Source of the DNA: Pseudolabrys sp.
GTDB lineage: Bacteria > Pseudomonadota > Alphaproteobacteria > Rhizobiales > Xanthobacteraceae
DNA: 64,000 bases
NCBI GenBank assembly: GCA_022843325.1
Contig: JALHNV010000001.1
Coordinates: forward strand, 1-64,000
Reading direction: 5' to 3'
The notes under the pieces: generated by a model
What the model was told of the DNA's origin: nothing
The model's database searches: none
What the model saw: only the letters and a program-made list of their open reading frames with translations
In this document: positions 8,026 to 16,177 of the stretch, piece after piece
Numbering within the stretch: position 1 is the stretch's first letter
How the letters are laid out: every line of letters starts with the position of its first letter
Position numbers and translations under genes: made by a program

Positions 8026-9018
8026 ATGGTCAGCCAACAAGTCAAAATCGGGATGGTCATCATTGGCTTAGCGCTGCTCGCCTTTGTCATTCCGCAGTCC
8101 GGATCGTTTGTCATTCTCCTGGCGACGCGGGCGCTGGCCTTCGCCATTCTGGCCATGAGCGTCGACCTGCTGCTCGGCTTCACCGGGCTGTCGTCGATGG
8201 GGCAAGCCGCCTATTTCGGCGTCGGCGCCTATCTCACCGCCGTGCTGGCCACCAAGTTCGGCATCGGCATGGGCTGGGATTTCTGGCTCGTGGTGGTGAT
8301 GGGAATCCTGCTCGGCGCAGCTCTCGCCGCCGTGTTCGGCCTTTTCGCCATCCGGGCCAGCGGCGTCTACTTCCTGATGATCACGCTGGCACTGGGCCAG
8401 TGTGTGTGGGGCCTCGCCTATCGCTGGAATTCCGTGACCGGCGGTGACAACGGCATCAACATGACGGGCAGGCCGAACTTCGGTATCGACCTGACCAACG
8501 ACGTCAATTTCTTCTATCTGGTTTACGCGTTCTTCGTTGTGTCGCTGTTGCTGCTCTACATCCTCGTCCGCTCGCCGTTCGGCAAAAGCCTGGCCGGCAT
8601 CCGGGAACGAGAACTGCGCATGCAAATCCTCGGCTACAACACCTGGCTCCACAAATACATTGCCTTCATCATTGCCGGCGGCTTTGGCGGTCTGGCCGGC
8701 GTGCTCTGGGCGCAGACCAACGGCCACGTCAGTCCGGAGAACGTGGTGCTGACCACCTCGGTCGACGCGCTGCTGATGGTCGTCCTGGGAGGCTCCGGCA
8801 CACTGGTCGGCGCCGCGATCGGCACCGGCATCGTATTCGGCCTGCGCGAGTTTCTCAGCACCATCGTGCCGTGGTGGCAGTACGTGCTCGGTGCCGTCTA
8901 CGTTCTGACCATCCTCTATCTGCCGATGGGGCTGATGGGCATCCCGGCGTGGATTCGTCAGCGCAGGTCGCAACGCAAGAGCGAAGAGTCGAAGAAACTG
9001 GCGTCAAAGCCTTCCTGA
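8026..9018 (+). CDS. Branched-chain amino acid-type ABC transporter permease (LivM)
   Basis: A 330-residue permease, the second membrane subunit of the first HAAT importer. Diagnostic segments are DLLLGFTGLSSMGQAAYFGVG, the FAIRASGVYFLMITLALGQ stretch and the coupling helix RMQILGYNTWLHKYIAFIIA. It has about 9-10 transmembrane segments and a basic C-terminal tail. ATG 8026 is used; an in-frame TTG at 8002 would overlap livH and lacks an equally good reason. It lies between livH and the periplasmic binding protein. Confidence 0.92.
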   Translation: MVSQQVKIGMVIIGLALLAFVIPQSGSFVILLATRALAFAILAMSVDLLLGFTGLSSMGQAAYFGVGAYLTAVLATKFGIGMGWDFWLVVVMGILLGAALAAVFGLFAIRASGVYFLMITLALGQCVWGLAYRWNSVTGGDNGINMTGRPNFGIDLTNDVNFFYLVYAFFVVSLLLLYILVRSPFGKSLAGIRERELRMQILGYNTWLHKYIAFIIAGGFGGLAGVLWAQTNGHVSPENVVLTTSVDALLMVVLGGSGTLVGAAIGTGIVFGLREFLSTIVPWWQYVLGAVYVLTILYLPMGLMGIPAWIRQRRSQRKSEESKKLASKPS

Positions 9019-9056
9019 CTGCAACAGGCAGGCACAACAACACGGGAGGAACGACA

Positions 9057-10316
9057 ATGACACACTCTCTGCGAAAGACTTTAGGTCCGATGCTAATGGG
9101 AAGCTGTCTGGCGCTCGGCCTCGGCGCCGCGGCCCCGGCCGGCGCCCAAGAATTGCGCATCGGCTTCGTCGCGCCGCTGACCGGCATCTTCGCCCAGGTC
9201 GGCAAGGACATGCAGGATGGCTTCCAGCTTTATCTCGACCAGAACGGTGGCAAGCTCGGCGGCATGACGGTGAAGTTCATCGTCGAGGACGAGCAGGGCA
9301 AGCCCGACACCGCGGTCACCAAGGCCAAGAAGCTGGTGCTGCAGGACAAGGTTCACATGTTCATCGGCGGCCTGCTCGCCTCGTCCGGCTATGCGCTGGC
9401 CCCGGTCAGCACCGCGGAGAAGACCGTCTACATCTCCTCGGTTGCGGCGGCCGACGACCTGACCCAGCGCGACCTCGGCAAGTACCCGCTGTTCCTGCGC
9501 ACCAGCTGGACCAGCTCGCAGCCGCATCACCCGCTCGGCCAGTGGGCCTGCGACCAGGGTTACAAGAAGGTGATCTCGATCGCCGCCGACTATGCTTTCG
9601 GCTATGAGGTCGCCGGCGGCTTCCAGAAGGCGTTCGAGGATTGCGGCGGCCAGGTCGTCCAGAAGATCTGGCCTCCGCTCGGCACCAAAGACTTCGGACC
9701 CTATATCCCAAGCATGAAGGCGGATGCCGACGCCATCTTCACTGTGATGGTCGGCCCGATGGCACTGCAGTTCCCGAAGCAGTTGCGCGGAGCCGGCAAC
9801 AAAAAGCCGATCCTCGGCGGCGGCACCAGCTATGACGAATTCGCCCTACCCTTCATGGGCGACGAAGTCATCGGCGACGTCTCGGCCCTGCACTACAGCG
9901 CCGCTATCGACACGCCGAAGAACGCGGCTTTCGTGAAGGCCTATCGCACCAAGTACAACAAGGTGCCGTCCTACTACTCGGAAAACAACTACACCACCGC
10001 ACAGTGGATCGACGAAGCCATCAAGCAGGCCGGCGGCAAGTGGCCGGGACCGGAAGAGTTCGTCAAGATCATGCAGGGCCTGAAGATCGACAGCGTGCGC
10101 GGTCAGATCAGCATGGACGACATGCGCAACCCGGTGCAGACCATCTTCATCAAGAAAGTCGAGAAGAAGAAGATGTTCGGCTACGAAAAAGACGAGCTCT
10201 GGAACACGGTGATCAAGACCTATCCAAACGTCAGCCAGTTCTGGACCTACGGCAAGGAAAAGTTCCTGGCGCAGCCGGTCTATAACCGCGACTTCCCGCC
10301 CTGCAAGTTCTGCTAG
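9057..10316 (+). CDS. Branched-chain amino acid-type ABC transporter substrate-binding protein
   Basis: A 419-residue periplasmic binding protein of the Peripla_BP_6 group. A Sec signal peptide ends near APAGAQ (residue 31), followed by ELRIGFVAPLTGIFAQVGKD, the hallmark N-terminus of LivJ-like proteins. ATG 9057 has a strong ribosome site (GGGAGG) 8 bases upstream. Being inside the liv operon, it delivers substrate to LivHM. C-terminal features (FIKKVEKKKMFGYEKDELW) resemble binding proteins associated with aromatic or organic acid uptake, but ligand identity is inference. A stem-loop follows at once. Confidence 0.92.
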   Translation: MTHSLRKTLGPMLMGSCLALGLGAAAPAGAQELRIGFVAPLTGIFAQVGKDMQDGFQLYLDQNGGKLGGMTVKFIVEDEQGKPDTAVTKAKKLVLQDKVHMFIGGLLASSGYALAPVSTAEKTVYISSVAAADDLTQRDLGKYPLFLRTSWTSSQPHHPLGQWACDQGYKKVISIAADYAFGYEVAGGFQKAFEDCGGQVVQKIWPPLGTKDFGPYIPSMKADADAIFTVMVGPMALQFPKQLRGAGNKKPILGGGTSYDEFALPFMGDEVIGDVSALHYSAAIDTPKNAAFVKAYRTKYNKVPSYYSENNYTTAQWIDEAIKQAGGKWPGPEEFVKIMQGLKIDSVRGQISMDDMRNPVQTIFIKKVEKKKMFGYEKDELWNTVIKTYPNVSQFWTYGKEKFLAQPVYNRDFPPCKFC

Positions 10317-10328
10317 GCGTCGACAACA

Positions 10329-10357
10329 GCCGGAGCCCGGCTTCACTGGGCTCCGGC
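10329..10357 (+). promoter_or_regulatory. Intercistronic stem-loop after the binding-protein gene
   Basis: GCCGGAGCCC (10329-10338) pairs perfectly with GGGCTCCGGC (10348-10357) across a 9-base loop. There is no U-tract. A stable stem between a binding-protein gene and the ATPase genes fits the known pattern of 3'-end protection or partial attenuation that raises binding-protein expression over the transporter subunits. The function is inferred from position. Confidence 0.5.
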
Positions 10358-10386
10358 ATATTCCTTCCGAATTCAAGGATTCGCGC

Positions 10387-11157
10387 GTGAGCACCGAAAC
10401 GCACATCAGCGACGGCACACCTGTTCTCGAGCTCAGGGGACTATGCAAGAGCTTCGGCGGCCTGCAGGCGACGCGCAATGTCACGCTGCGCATCATGCCC
10501 GGCGATCGCAAGGCCGTCATCGGTCCGAACGGCGCCGGCAAGACGACGCTGTTTAATCTCATTACCGGCATCTATCCGGTGACCTCCGGCCAGGTGCTGC
10601 TGTTCGGCCAGGACGTGACGTCGTGGCCGAGCCATAAGCGCACCTCGCTGGGCATGGCGCGAACCTTCCAGATCACCCACCTGTTTCCGAAGCTGAGTAT
10701 TCTTGACAACGTGCTGCTGGCCATCCAGGGGCTGCGCAAGTCGAAATTCGTGATGTGGCGCTTCCAGTCGTCCTACCGCGATGTATATGAGAAGGCTTAT
10801 GGCCTGCTGGATCAGGCCGGGTTTCTCGACCGCAAGGACACCGAGGTTCGCAACCTCTCGCACGGCGAGCAACGCCAGCTGGAGATCGTTCTCGGCCTCG
10901 CCAGCGACCCGAAGATCCTGCTGCTCGATGAGCCGGCCGCCGGCCTGTCGTCGGGAGAGTCTGTCGAAATGGCGAAGTTCCTGATGAAGCTCGATCCGGC
11001 GCTGGCGATCCTGCTGATCGAGCACGACATGGATGTTGTGTTCGACGTCGCGTCTGAGATTTCGGTATTGCACTTCGGCGAGATCCTCGAGACCGGCACG
11101 CCGCAGCAGATCCACTCCAGCGCCAAGGTCCAGGAAATCTATCTGGGAACCGGTTGA
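10387..11157 (+). CDS. ABC transporter ATP-binding protein (LivG)
   Basis: A 256-residue ABC ATPase. Walker A is GPNGAGKTT, the signature is NLSHGEQRQLEI, Walker B is ILLLDEPAAGL, and the H-loop is IEHDMD. The LivG-type C-terminal tail runs from VLHFGEILETGTPQ. A GTG start at 10387 is supported by AAGGA about 10 bases upstream. It pairs with LivF, whose gene begins 3 bases after this stop, to energise the LivHM permease. Confidence 0.93.
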   Translation: MSTETHISDGTPVLELRGLCKSFGGLQATRNVTLRIMPGDRKAVIGPNGAGKTTLFNLITGIYPVTSGQVLLFGQDVTSWPSHKRTSLGMARTFQITHLFPKLSILDNVLLAIQGLRKSKFVMWRFQSSYRDVYEKAYGLLDQAGFLDRKDTEVRNLSHGEQRQLEIVLGLASDPKILLLDEPAAGLSSGESVEMAKFLMKLDPALAILLIEHDMDVVFDVASEISVLHFGEILETGTPQQIHSSAKVQEIYLGTG

Positions 11158-11160
11158 ACC

Positions 11161-11862
11161 ATGGCCATCCTCGACGTCCAGAACATCCACACTTATTACG
11201 GCGATGCCTACGTCATCCAGGGGCTGTCGCTGCAGCTGGAGCAGGGTCAAATTCTCGGCCTGCTAGGCCGCAACGGCGTCGGCAAGTCGACGCTGGTGAA
11301 TTCGATCGTCGGCTTCAACCCGCCACGCCGCGGAACGGTGATGTTCAAGGGCGACGACATCACCCGCAAGTCATCTTTCGAGACGGTGCGTAGCGGCATG
11401 GGCCTGGTGCCGCAGGGCCGCCGCGTATTCCCGACGCTCGGTGTCGAGGAAAACCTGCTGGTCGCGTTGCGCAGCCCCGACCGTCATCAGTGGGGCCTCG
11501 ACCGCGTTTACAAACTGTTTCCGCGCCTGCACGAGCGGCGCCATCAGCGCGCCAAGACGCTATCGGGCGGCGAACAGCAGATGCTGGCGATCGGCCGCGC
11601 GCTGATGACCAACCCCGACTGCCTGATCATGGACGAGCCGTCGGAGGGTCTCGCGCCGATCATCATCCAGGGAGTCTGGGAGGCGATCACCCAGTTGAAA
11701 CAGGAAGGCATGTCGATCCTGCTGGTCGAGCAGAACGCCCACCTCGCCCTCAAGCTGGTCGATTATGTCCACGTCATGAGCAAGGGTCAGGTGGTCTATT
11801 CCGCCAAGCCGGCCGAACTCCAGGCCAACGAAGAAATCAAGGCCAGTTATCTCGGCATCTGA
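11161..11862 (+). CDS. ABC transporter ATP-binding protein (LivF)
   Basis: A 233-residue ABC ATPase, the second nucleotide-binding subunit of the first HAAT importer. Walker A is LLGRNGVGKST, in which GRNGVGKST is typical of LivF. The signature is LSGGEQQMLAIGRALM, and Walker B is CLIMDEPSEGLAP, with the LivF-specific SEGLAPIII segment. It lies 3 bases after livG. An amidohydrolase gene follows after about 140 bases, so the operon may continue. Confidence 0.93.
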   Translation: MAILDVQNIHTYYGDAYVIQGLSLQLEQGQILGLLGRNGVGKSTLVNSIVGFNPPRRGTVMFKGDDITRKSSFETVRSGMGLVPQGRRVFPTLGVEENLLVALRSPDRHQWGLDRVYKLFPRLHERRHQRAKTLSGGEQQMLAIGRALMTNPDCLIMDEPSEGLAPIIIQGVWEAITQLKQEGMSILLVEQNAHLALKLVDYVHVMSKGQVVYSAKPAELQANEEIKASYLGI

Positions 11863-12004
11863 CCTGCCGCAGTGACGGTTGCGCCCGGCCCTGAAATCCG
11901 ATTGAAGATCGGCAGCAGCGCCCGTCAACGCCGGTGGCGGGTGTCTCTCATCACGCGACCGGGCCCTGGCCCGGCCCTACAGGAATTGGAAAGAGGCGAT
12001 CGAT

Positions 12005-13075
12005 ATGGCTGAAGTCTGGAACAAGTACGCCAACACCACGGCGCGCAAGCATGGCAAGCCGGGACGCGATGCGCGGCCAAAGTCGGTGACCATCGACGCC
12101 CACACTCATATCGCGGTGCCGCGTGCTGCCGAGTACATCAAGCCCTATCTCGATCTGTCGACCATTCCGCTGGCGCATTATTCATCGCCCGAAACCAAGG
12201 CGGTCAATGCCAAGCAGGAGCAGGACATTCGCTCGCGCATCGTCGGCAACTATGACGAGCGTTTCGCCGACATGGACGCCATGGGCGTCGATATGCAGCT
12301 GGTGATGCCGCCGCCGCCGCAGCTGTATCACACCGTGGCGCTCGAGCACGCCGTGGTCGCCGCCCGCATGATCAACGAAGGCGTCGCTGAATTCGTCTCC
12401 AAGCACCCCGACCGCTTCATCCCGACCGGCACCGTGCCGATGCAAGACGGCAATGAGGCCGCCAAGGAGCTGGAGCACTGCATGAAGACGCTCAAGTTCA
12501 AGGGCGTCGAGATCCTGACCAACGTCCATGGCAAGGAATTGTCCGATCCGGCCTTCGCCCCGTTCTGGAAAAAGGCCGAGGAACTGGATGCGCTGGTCAT
12601 CATTCATCCGAACGGCTTCACCGAAGGCAAACGGCTGGCCAACTACTCGTTCAACAACGTCATCGGCAATCCGCTGGAGACCACGCTGGCGCTGCACTAT
12701 CTGATCTTCGACGGCGTCCTGGAGCGCCATCCGAAGCTGAAGATTTTCGCCATGCATGGCGGCGGCTATCTCGGCGCCTATCCGGGCCGCATCGATCATG
12801 CCTGGGGCGCGCGCTCCGACAGCCAGGGCACGCTGCCGAAGCCGCCGACCAGCTACCTCAAGCAGATCTACTTCGACACCATCGTGTTCACGCCGCTGCA
12901 GCTCGAGATGCTGGTGCGGACCTACGGCGTCGACCACGTCATCATGGGCACGGACTATCCGTTCGACATGCTGGAGCACGATCCGATCGGGCATCTCAAC
13001 GCGGTCGAAATGTTCGACGAAACCACGCGCGCCGCGCTGGCCGGCGGCAGCCTGAAGAAGCTGCTGGGGATGTAG
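12005..13075 (+). CDS. Amidohydrolase family protein (ACMSD / resorcylate decarboxylase-like)
   Basis: A 356-residue metal-dependent TIM-barrel hydrolase/decarboxylase of the amidohydrolase_2 group. The metal motif HxH is in IDAHTHIAVP (about residue 31), a further His is in LVIIHPNGF, another in FAMHGGGYLGAY, and the catalytic Asp is in MGTDYPFDM. These match 2-amino-3-carboxymuconate semialdehyde decarboxylase, gamma-resorcylate decarboxylase and related aromatic-acid decarboxylases. Lying just after livF, it may act on the imported compound. ATG 12005 has a purine-rich site (GGAAAGAGG). Confidence 0.88.
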   Translation: MAEVWNKYANTTARKHGKPGRDARPKSVTIDAHTHIAVPRAAEYIKPYLDLSTIPLAHYSSPETKAVNAKQEQDIRSRIVGNYDERFADMDAMGVDMQLVMPPPPQLYHTVALEHAVVAARMINEGVAEFVSKHPDRFIPTGTVPMQDGNEAAKELEHCMKTLKFKGVEILTNVHGKELSDPAFAPFWKKAEELDALVIIHPNGFTEGKRLANYSFNNVIGNPLETTLALHYLIFDGVLERHPKLKIFAMHGGGYLGAYPGRIDHAWGARSDSQGTLPKPPTSYLKQIYFDTIVFTPLQLEMLVRTYGVDHVIMGTDYPFDMLEHDPIGHLNAVEMFDETTRAALAGGSLKKLLGM

Positions 13076-13102
13076 AAAGGCTGCAACGCCAGCACACATC
13101 GG

Positions 13103-13197
13103 CTGTCATGCCCGCGAAAGGGGGCATGACAGTGCGCCGCAGCAGCCCGGCATTTAACGAAGGCCTGCGATGACTGGGTCCCCGCATGCGCGGGGAC
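13103..13197. repeat. REP-like intergenic palindrome block
   Basis: CTGTCATGCCC (13103-13113) pairs with GGGCATGACAG (13122-13132). GTCCCCGC (13178-13185) pairs with GCGGGGAC (13190-13197) across an ATGC loop. The block separates two convergent genes and uses the same GTCCCCGC arm as the element at 896-915, which indicates a dispersed repeat. It may end transcription from both sides. Confidence 0.5.
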
Positions 13198-13221
13198 GAC
13201 AGCCCGGACAGCCGCGGCGGC

Positions 13222-14460
13222 CTACGCGTGGAGGAAATCCAGCGTCGCGGTTTCGACGATCACCGCCTTGTCGGTGCTGTGACGCGCGGCGCGCTCCTGT
13301 TCTTCCTGCGTCTTGGTCGCCTGCAGGAAGGCGCCGAGATGACGCGCCTGCTGGATGATGCGGTAATTCTCCGGCAGCCGCGCCGCCTCGAAGCGCTTGA
13401 GCGCGCTCTCGACATCCGGCTCCTCGCCGAGCGCCTTGACCAGCGCCGCCCCGTCGTCGGCCGCCTTCGACACGCCGGCGCCGACATGCGGCCGCGCCAC
13501 GAAGGCAGCGTCGCCGACAATGGCGATGCGGCCGAAGGCCATCTGCGGGCTCTCGAGATCATAGATCGGCTGAAGGATCGGCTCCGGCATCACCCGCACG
13601 ATCGCGCGGAGCTGCGGCGCCAGCAGGCGCTCGGCGGCATCGCGGATTTCAGCGATCGCCTCGCGGCGGATCAGCGGCGGCGGGATCGATATGGCGTGGG
13701 TGGTGCCGCTCTCATCGGTGAGCAGCCACTTTAATTTTGTCTTCTCGTCGGCAGGCCGGTACCAGATCACGTTGAAGCGGCGATGCCCCGGCCGCAGGTC
13801 GTTGTCGGGCCCGGCCACCGGATAACCGAGAAACTGTTCTCCCGGCGGCAAGCCGAACGACATGAATTCGTAAACTTCCGGCGGCACGTCGCTTTCGGCG
13901 ACCAGCGAGCGCCACGCGACGTAACCGGCATATTGCGGCATGACCTCGGGCAGACATTGCTGCCGCACCGTCGAGCGGATGCCGTCAGCGCCGACGAGGA
14001 GATCGGCGGTCAGACTTTCGCCATCGGAAAAATGCGCCGTAACCGACTGTGCGTCCTGGGTCACCTTCGTCAGACCGCGACCGCGGTGGTAATGCTCCGG
14101 CGGAAAGGCGTCGCGCAGCAGGCGGTAAACGCGTTCCCAGGCGGTCGCGATCTGCGGATAGTCGATGGTCTCGGTCAACCGGCCGTCGCGGTCGAGAATT
14201 TTTCGCGTGGTGATATGGACGCCGAGATCCTCGGTGGCGAGACCGAGCGCGCGCAGGCGGCCGATCAGTTCCGGTTGCGCCACGATGCCCGCGCCGCGGC
14301 CCGACAGCTCGCTTTCAAGCCGCTCGTAGATGTCCACGGTCCAGCCGACCCGGCGCAGCAGCAGGCCGCTGAGAAGGCCGCTCATCGAGCCGCCGATGAC
14401 AAGGGCACGCCCCTTCGAAACTCCGGCCAATTGACCCACCTCAATCTTTTCGTTCGTCAC
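13222..14460 (-). CDS. FAD-dependent aromatic-hydroxylase-type monooxygenase
   Basis: A 412-residue class A flavoprotein monooxygenase. The FAD Rossmann region is ALVIGGSMSGLLSGLLLRR, in which the GxGxxG form is replaced by GGSMSG, as in 2,6-dihydroxypyridine hydroxylase-like enzymes. The DG motif is LLVGADGIRSTVR (about 155), and the GD motif IAIVGDAAFVARPHVGAGVS (about 310) completes the set. Such enzymes hydroxylate aromatic or N-heteroaromatic rings with NAD(P)H and O2. The GTG at 14460 has no clear Shine-Dalgarno; a TATATATAG stretch upstream suggests a leaderless or very short leader. It is divergent from the cupin gene. Confidence 0.88.
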   Translation of the reverse strand: MTNEKIEVGQLAGVSKGRALVIGGSMSGLLSGLLLRRVGWTVDIYERLESELSGRGAGIVAQPELIGRLRALGLATEDLGVHITTRKILDRDGRLTETIDYPQIATAWERVYRLLRDAFPPEHYHRGRGLTKVTQDAQSVTAHFSDGESLTADLLVGADGIRSTVRQQCLPEVMPQYAGYVAWRSLVAESDVPPEVYEFMSFGLPPGEQFLGYPVAGPDNDLRPGHRRFNVIWYRPADEKTKLKWLLTDESGTTHAISIPPPLIRREAIAEIRDAAERLLAPQLRAIVRVMPEPILQPIYDLESPQMAFGRIAIVGDAAFVARPHVGAGVSKAADDGAALVKALGEEPDVESALKRFEAARLPENYRIIQQARHLGAFLQATKTQEEQERAARHSTDKAVIVETATLDFLHA

Positions 14461-14475
14461 GAACTGCTATATATA
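14452..14475. promoter_or_regulatory. Compact divergent promoter with palindrome
   Basis: GTTCGT (14452-14457) and ACGAAC (14459-14464) form an inverted repeat over the start codon of the FAD monooxygenase. It is next to TATATATAC, a good -10-like sequence readable on both strands. Only 45 bases separate the two start codons, so one operator could control both genes. No regulator gene adjoins. The assignment is inferred. Confidence 0.4.
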
Positions 14476-14505
14476 CACCACGGAAACAGCAATGGAGGAA
14501 TTCCG

Positions 14506-14958
14506 ATGGCGATGACCATGCTCGATAAAACCGCCGAAAAGAAAGACAAGTCGCAGTGGTCGGCCGATATCGCTGCCGAATTCGAGCGCGAGGCCAAGAA
14601 TCCCAATCCCTGCGTCGGATCGACTTTGCTGTCGGAAACCGACCGTACCCGCGTCTGGATCATCCGGCTGGCGCCGGGCGAGCGCATCGGTTTCCACCGC
14701 CATGTGCTGGACTATTTCTGGACCTCGGTTTCCGGCGGTCGCGGCCGGCAGCACGTCCATGACGGCAGCACCGTCGAATACACCTACGTGCCCGGCGAGA
14801 CCCGTCACGAAACCTACGGCAAAGGCGAATTCAAGGTCCACGACCTCGAGAACCTCGGCGACAAGGAAATGGTCTTCATGACTGTCGAGTTCAAGGACAG
14901 CGCCAACACGCCGATGCCGCTGCCGGCCGGCGTGCAGCCGCAGGCCGCCGCCGCCTGA
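14506..14958 (+). CDS. Cupin domain-containing protein
   Basis: A 150-residue single-domain cupin. The region RLAPGERIGFHRHVLDYFW carries the conserved G...H.H metal-binding first motif (His in FHRH), and YVPGETRHETYGKGEF is the second motif with a further His. Small cupins of this kind are Fe/Mn dioxygenases, isomerases or ligand sensors; a catalytic role next to an aromatic-hydroxylase-type gene is plausible but inferred. An excellent ribosome site (GGAGGAA) precedes ATG 14506. A strong intrinsic terminator follows, so it is monocistronic. Confidence 0.87.
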   Translation: MAMTMLDKTAEKKDKSQWSADIAAEFEREAKNPNPCVGSTLLSETDRTRVWIIRLAPGERIGFHRHVLDYFWTSVSGGRGRQHVHDGSTVEYTYVPGETRHETYGKGEFKVHDLENLGDKEMVFMTVEFKDSANTPMPLPAGVQPQAAAA

Positions 14959-14980
14959 TCTGCTTTTCACGTCGAACACT

Positions 14981-15018
14981 GCCGCCCGCCGTCCCATGAC
15001 GGCGGGCGGCATTTTTTT
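14981..15018 (+). terminator. Intrinsic terminator of the cupin gene
   Basis: GCCGCCCGCCGTC (14981-14993) pairs perfectly with GACGGCGGGCGGC (14998-15010) around a CCAT loop and is followed by ATTTTTTT (15011-15018). A 13-bp GC stem with a U-tract is a textbook rho-independent terminator 23 bases after the stop codon. Confidence 0.9.
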
Positions 15019-15301
15019 GGGTGGGCAGCATTGCTTATGCCGCGAAAGGCTAGCCAAGCCCGCGACCTTGCGTCACACTGACGCCAATCCCGATGCCGAA
15101 GGTCAACAGACCCGGCGTCAGGGTGCCCGGCCGAACGCCGGGCAAACCAAAAAAATGGCTCGTGGGGAGGAATGCCGGCACGTTCGAAACGCTCTATCGC
15201 GTTCACCGCTTTGCGCAGTCACCGCGCTGCACGGCACACGACCCGGGTGAAATTCCATTAAACGCGATCGACGGATCGGATGACGCCAGGCGGGGGAGCG
15301 C

Positions 15302-16177
15302 ATGGCGATTTCGCTCGATCTGTTGCTCAATGCCATTGTCGCCGGCGTTCTGCTCGGCGCCTTCTATGCCGCGGTCACCGCCGGCATTTCGATCGCGTTC
15401 GGCATGCTCGATATCGTCAACATCGCGCACCCGGCCTTCGTGATCCTTGGCTCGTATCTGGCCTATTACATCAACATCAATTTCGGCGTCGACCCGATAT
15501 TAGTCAGCATTCTGATGCTGCCGTTCTTCTATCTGCTCGGTAACGCCGTCTACCAGGTCTACTATCTCTCATTCGAGAAACGCGGCCAGGAAGCGCTACG
15601 GGGCCTCGCCTTCTTCTTCGGCCTGCTGTTCGTCACCGAGGTATCGCTGATCCTCGTCTTCGGCGTCGACTATCGCTACGTCGAGGCCACCTATATCGGT
15701 CCCAGCCTCCGAATCGGCTTTGTCGATTTCCCGCTCCGCATGCTGGTGCCCTGCCTCGCGGCGCTGGCACTTTTCGCCGCCATCCAGCTCTTCATCACCC
15801 GCACCTTCACCGGCCGCGCCATCATGGCGGTGTCGCAGGATCAACTGGCGCTGCAGCTGATGGCCGCCGACCCGATCCGCATCAAGCGCATCGCCTTCGG
15901 CATCTCGATCGCCACCTGCGCCGTCGCCGGTGCGCTGCTGATCATCATCCAGCCGGTCGAGCCCTCCGTCGGCCGCGAATATATCGGCCGCGTCTTCGCC
16001 ATCTGCGTGCTCGGCGGCCTCGGCAGCATGCCCGGCACGCTGATCGCCGCGATGCTGCTCGGCATCGTCGAAAGTCTTACCGCCACCTTCTACGGCCCAT
16101 CCTGGGCCCCGGCCGTGGCCTTTGGATTGCTCTTGCTCACGCTGGCCTTCCGGCCGGCGGGACTTTTGGGACGGTGA
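15302..16177 (+). CDS. Branched-chain amino acid-type ABC transporter permease (LivH), second system
   Basis: A 291-residue HAAT permease. It shows NAIVAGVLLGAFYAAVTAGIS at the N-terminus, the FGMLDIVNIAHPAFVILG signature, and the C-terminal ICVLGGLGSMPGTLIAAMLLG block. ATG 15302 follows GGGGGAG. Sequence and length differ clearly from the permease at 6975 (291 versus 346 residues), so this is a separate importer and not a recent duplication. The stop overlaps the GTG of the next permease (GTGA). Confidence 0.92.
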   Translation: MAISLDLLLNAIVAGVLLGAFYAAVTAGISIAFGMLDIVNIAHPAFVILGSYLAYYININFGVDPILVSILMLPFFYLLGNAVYQVYYLSFEKRGQEALRGLAFFFGLLFVTEVSLILVFGVDYRYVEATYIGPSLRIGFVDFPLRMLVPCLAALALFAAIQLFITRTFTGRAIMAVSQDQLALQLMAADPIRIKRIAFGISIATCAVAGALLIIIQPVEPSVGREYIGRVFAICVLGGLGSMPGTLIAAMLLGIVESLTATFYGPSWAPAVAFGLLLLTLAFRPAGLLGR

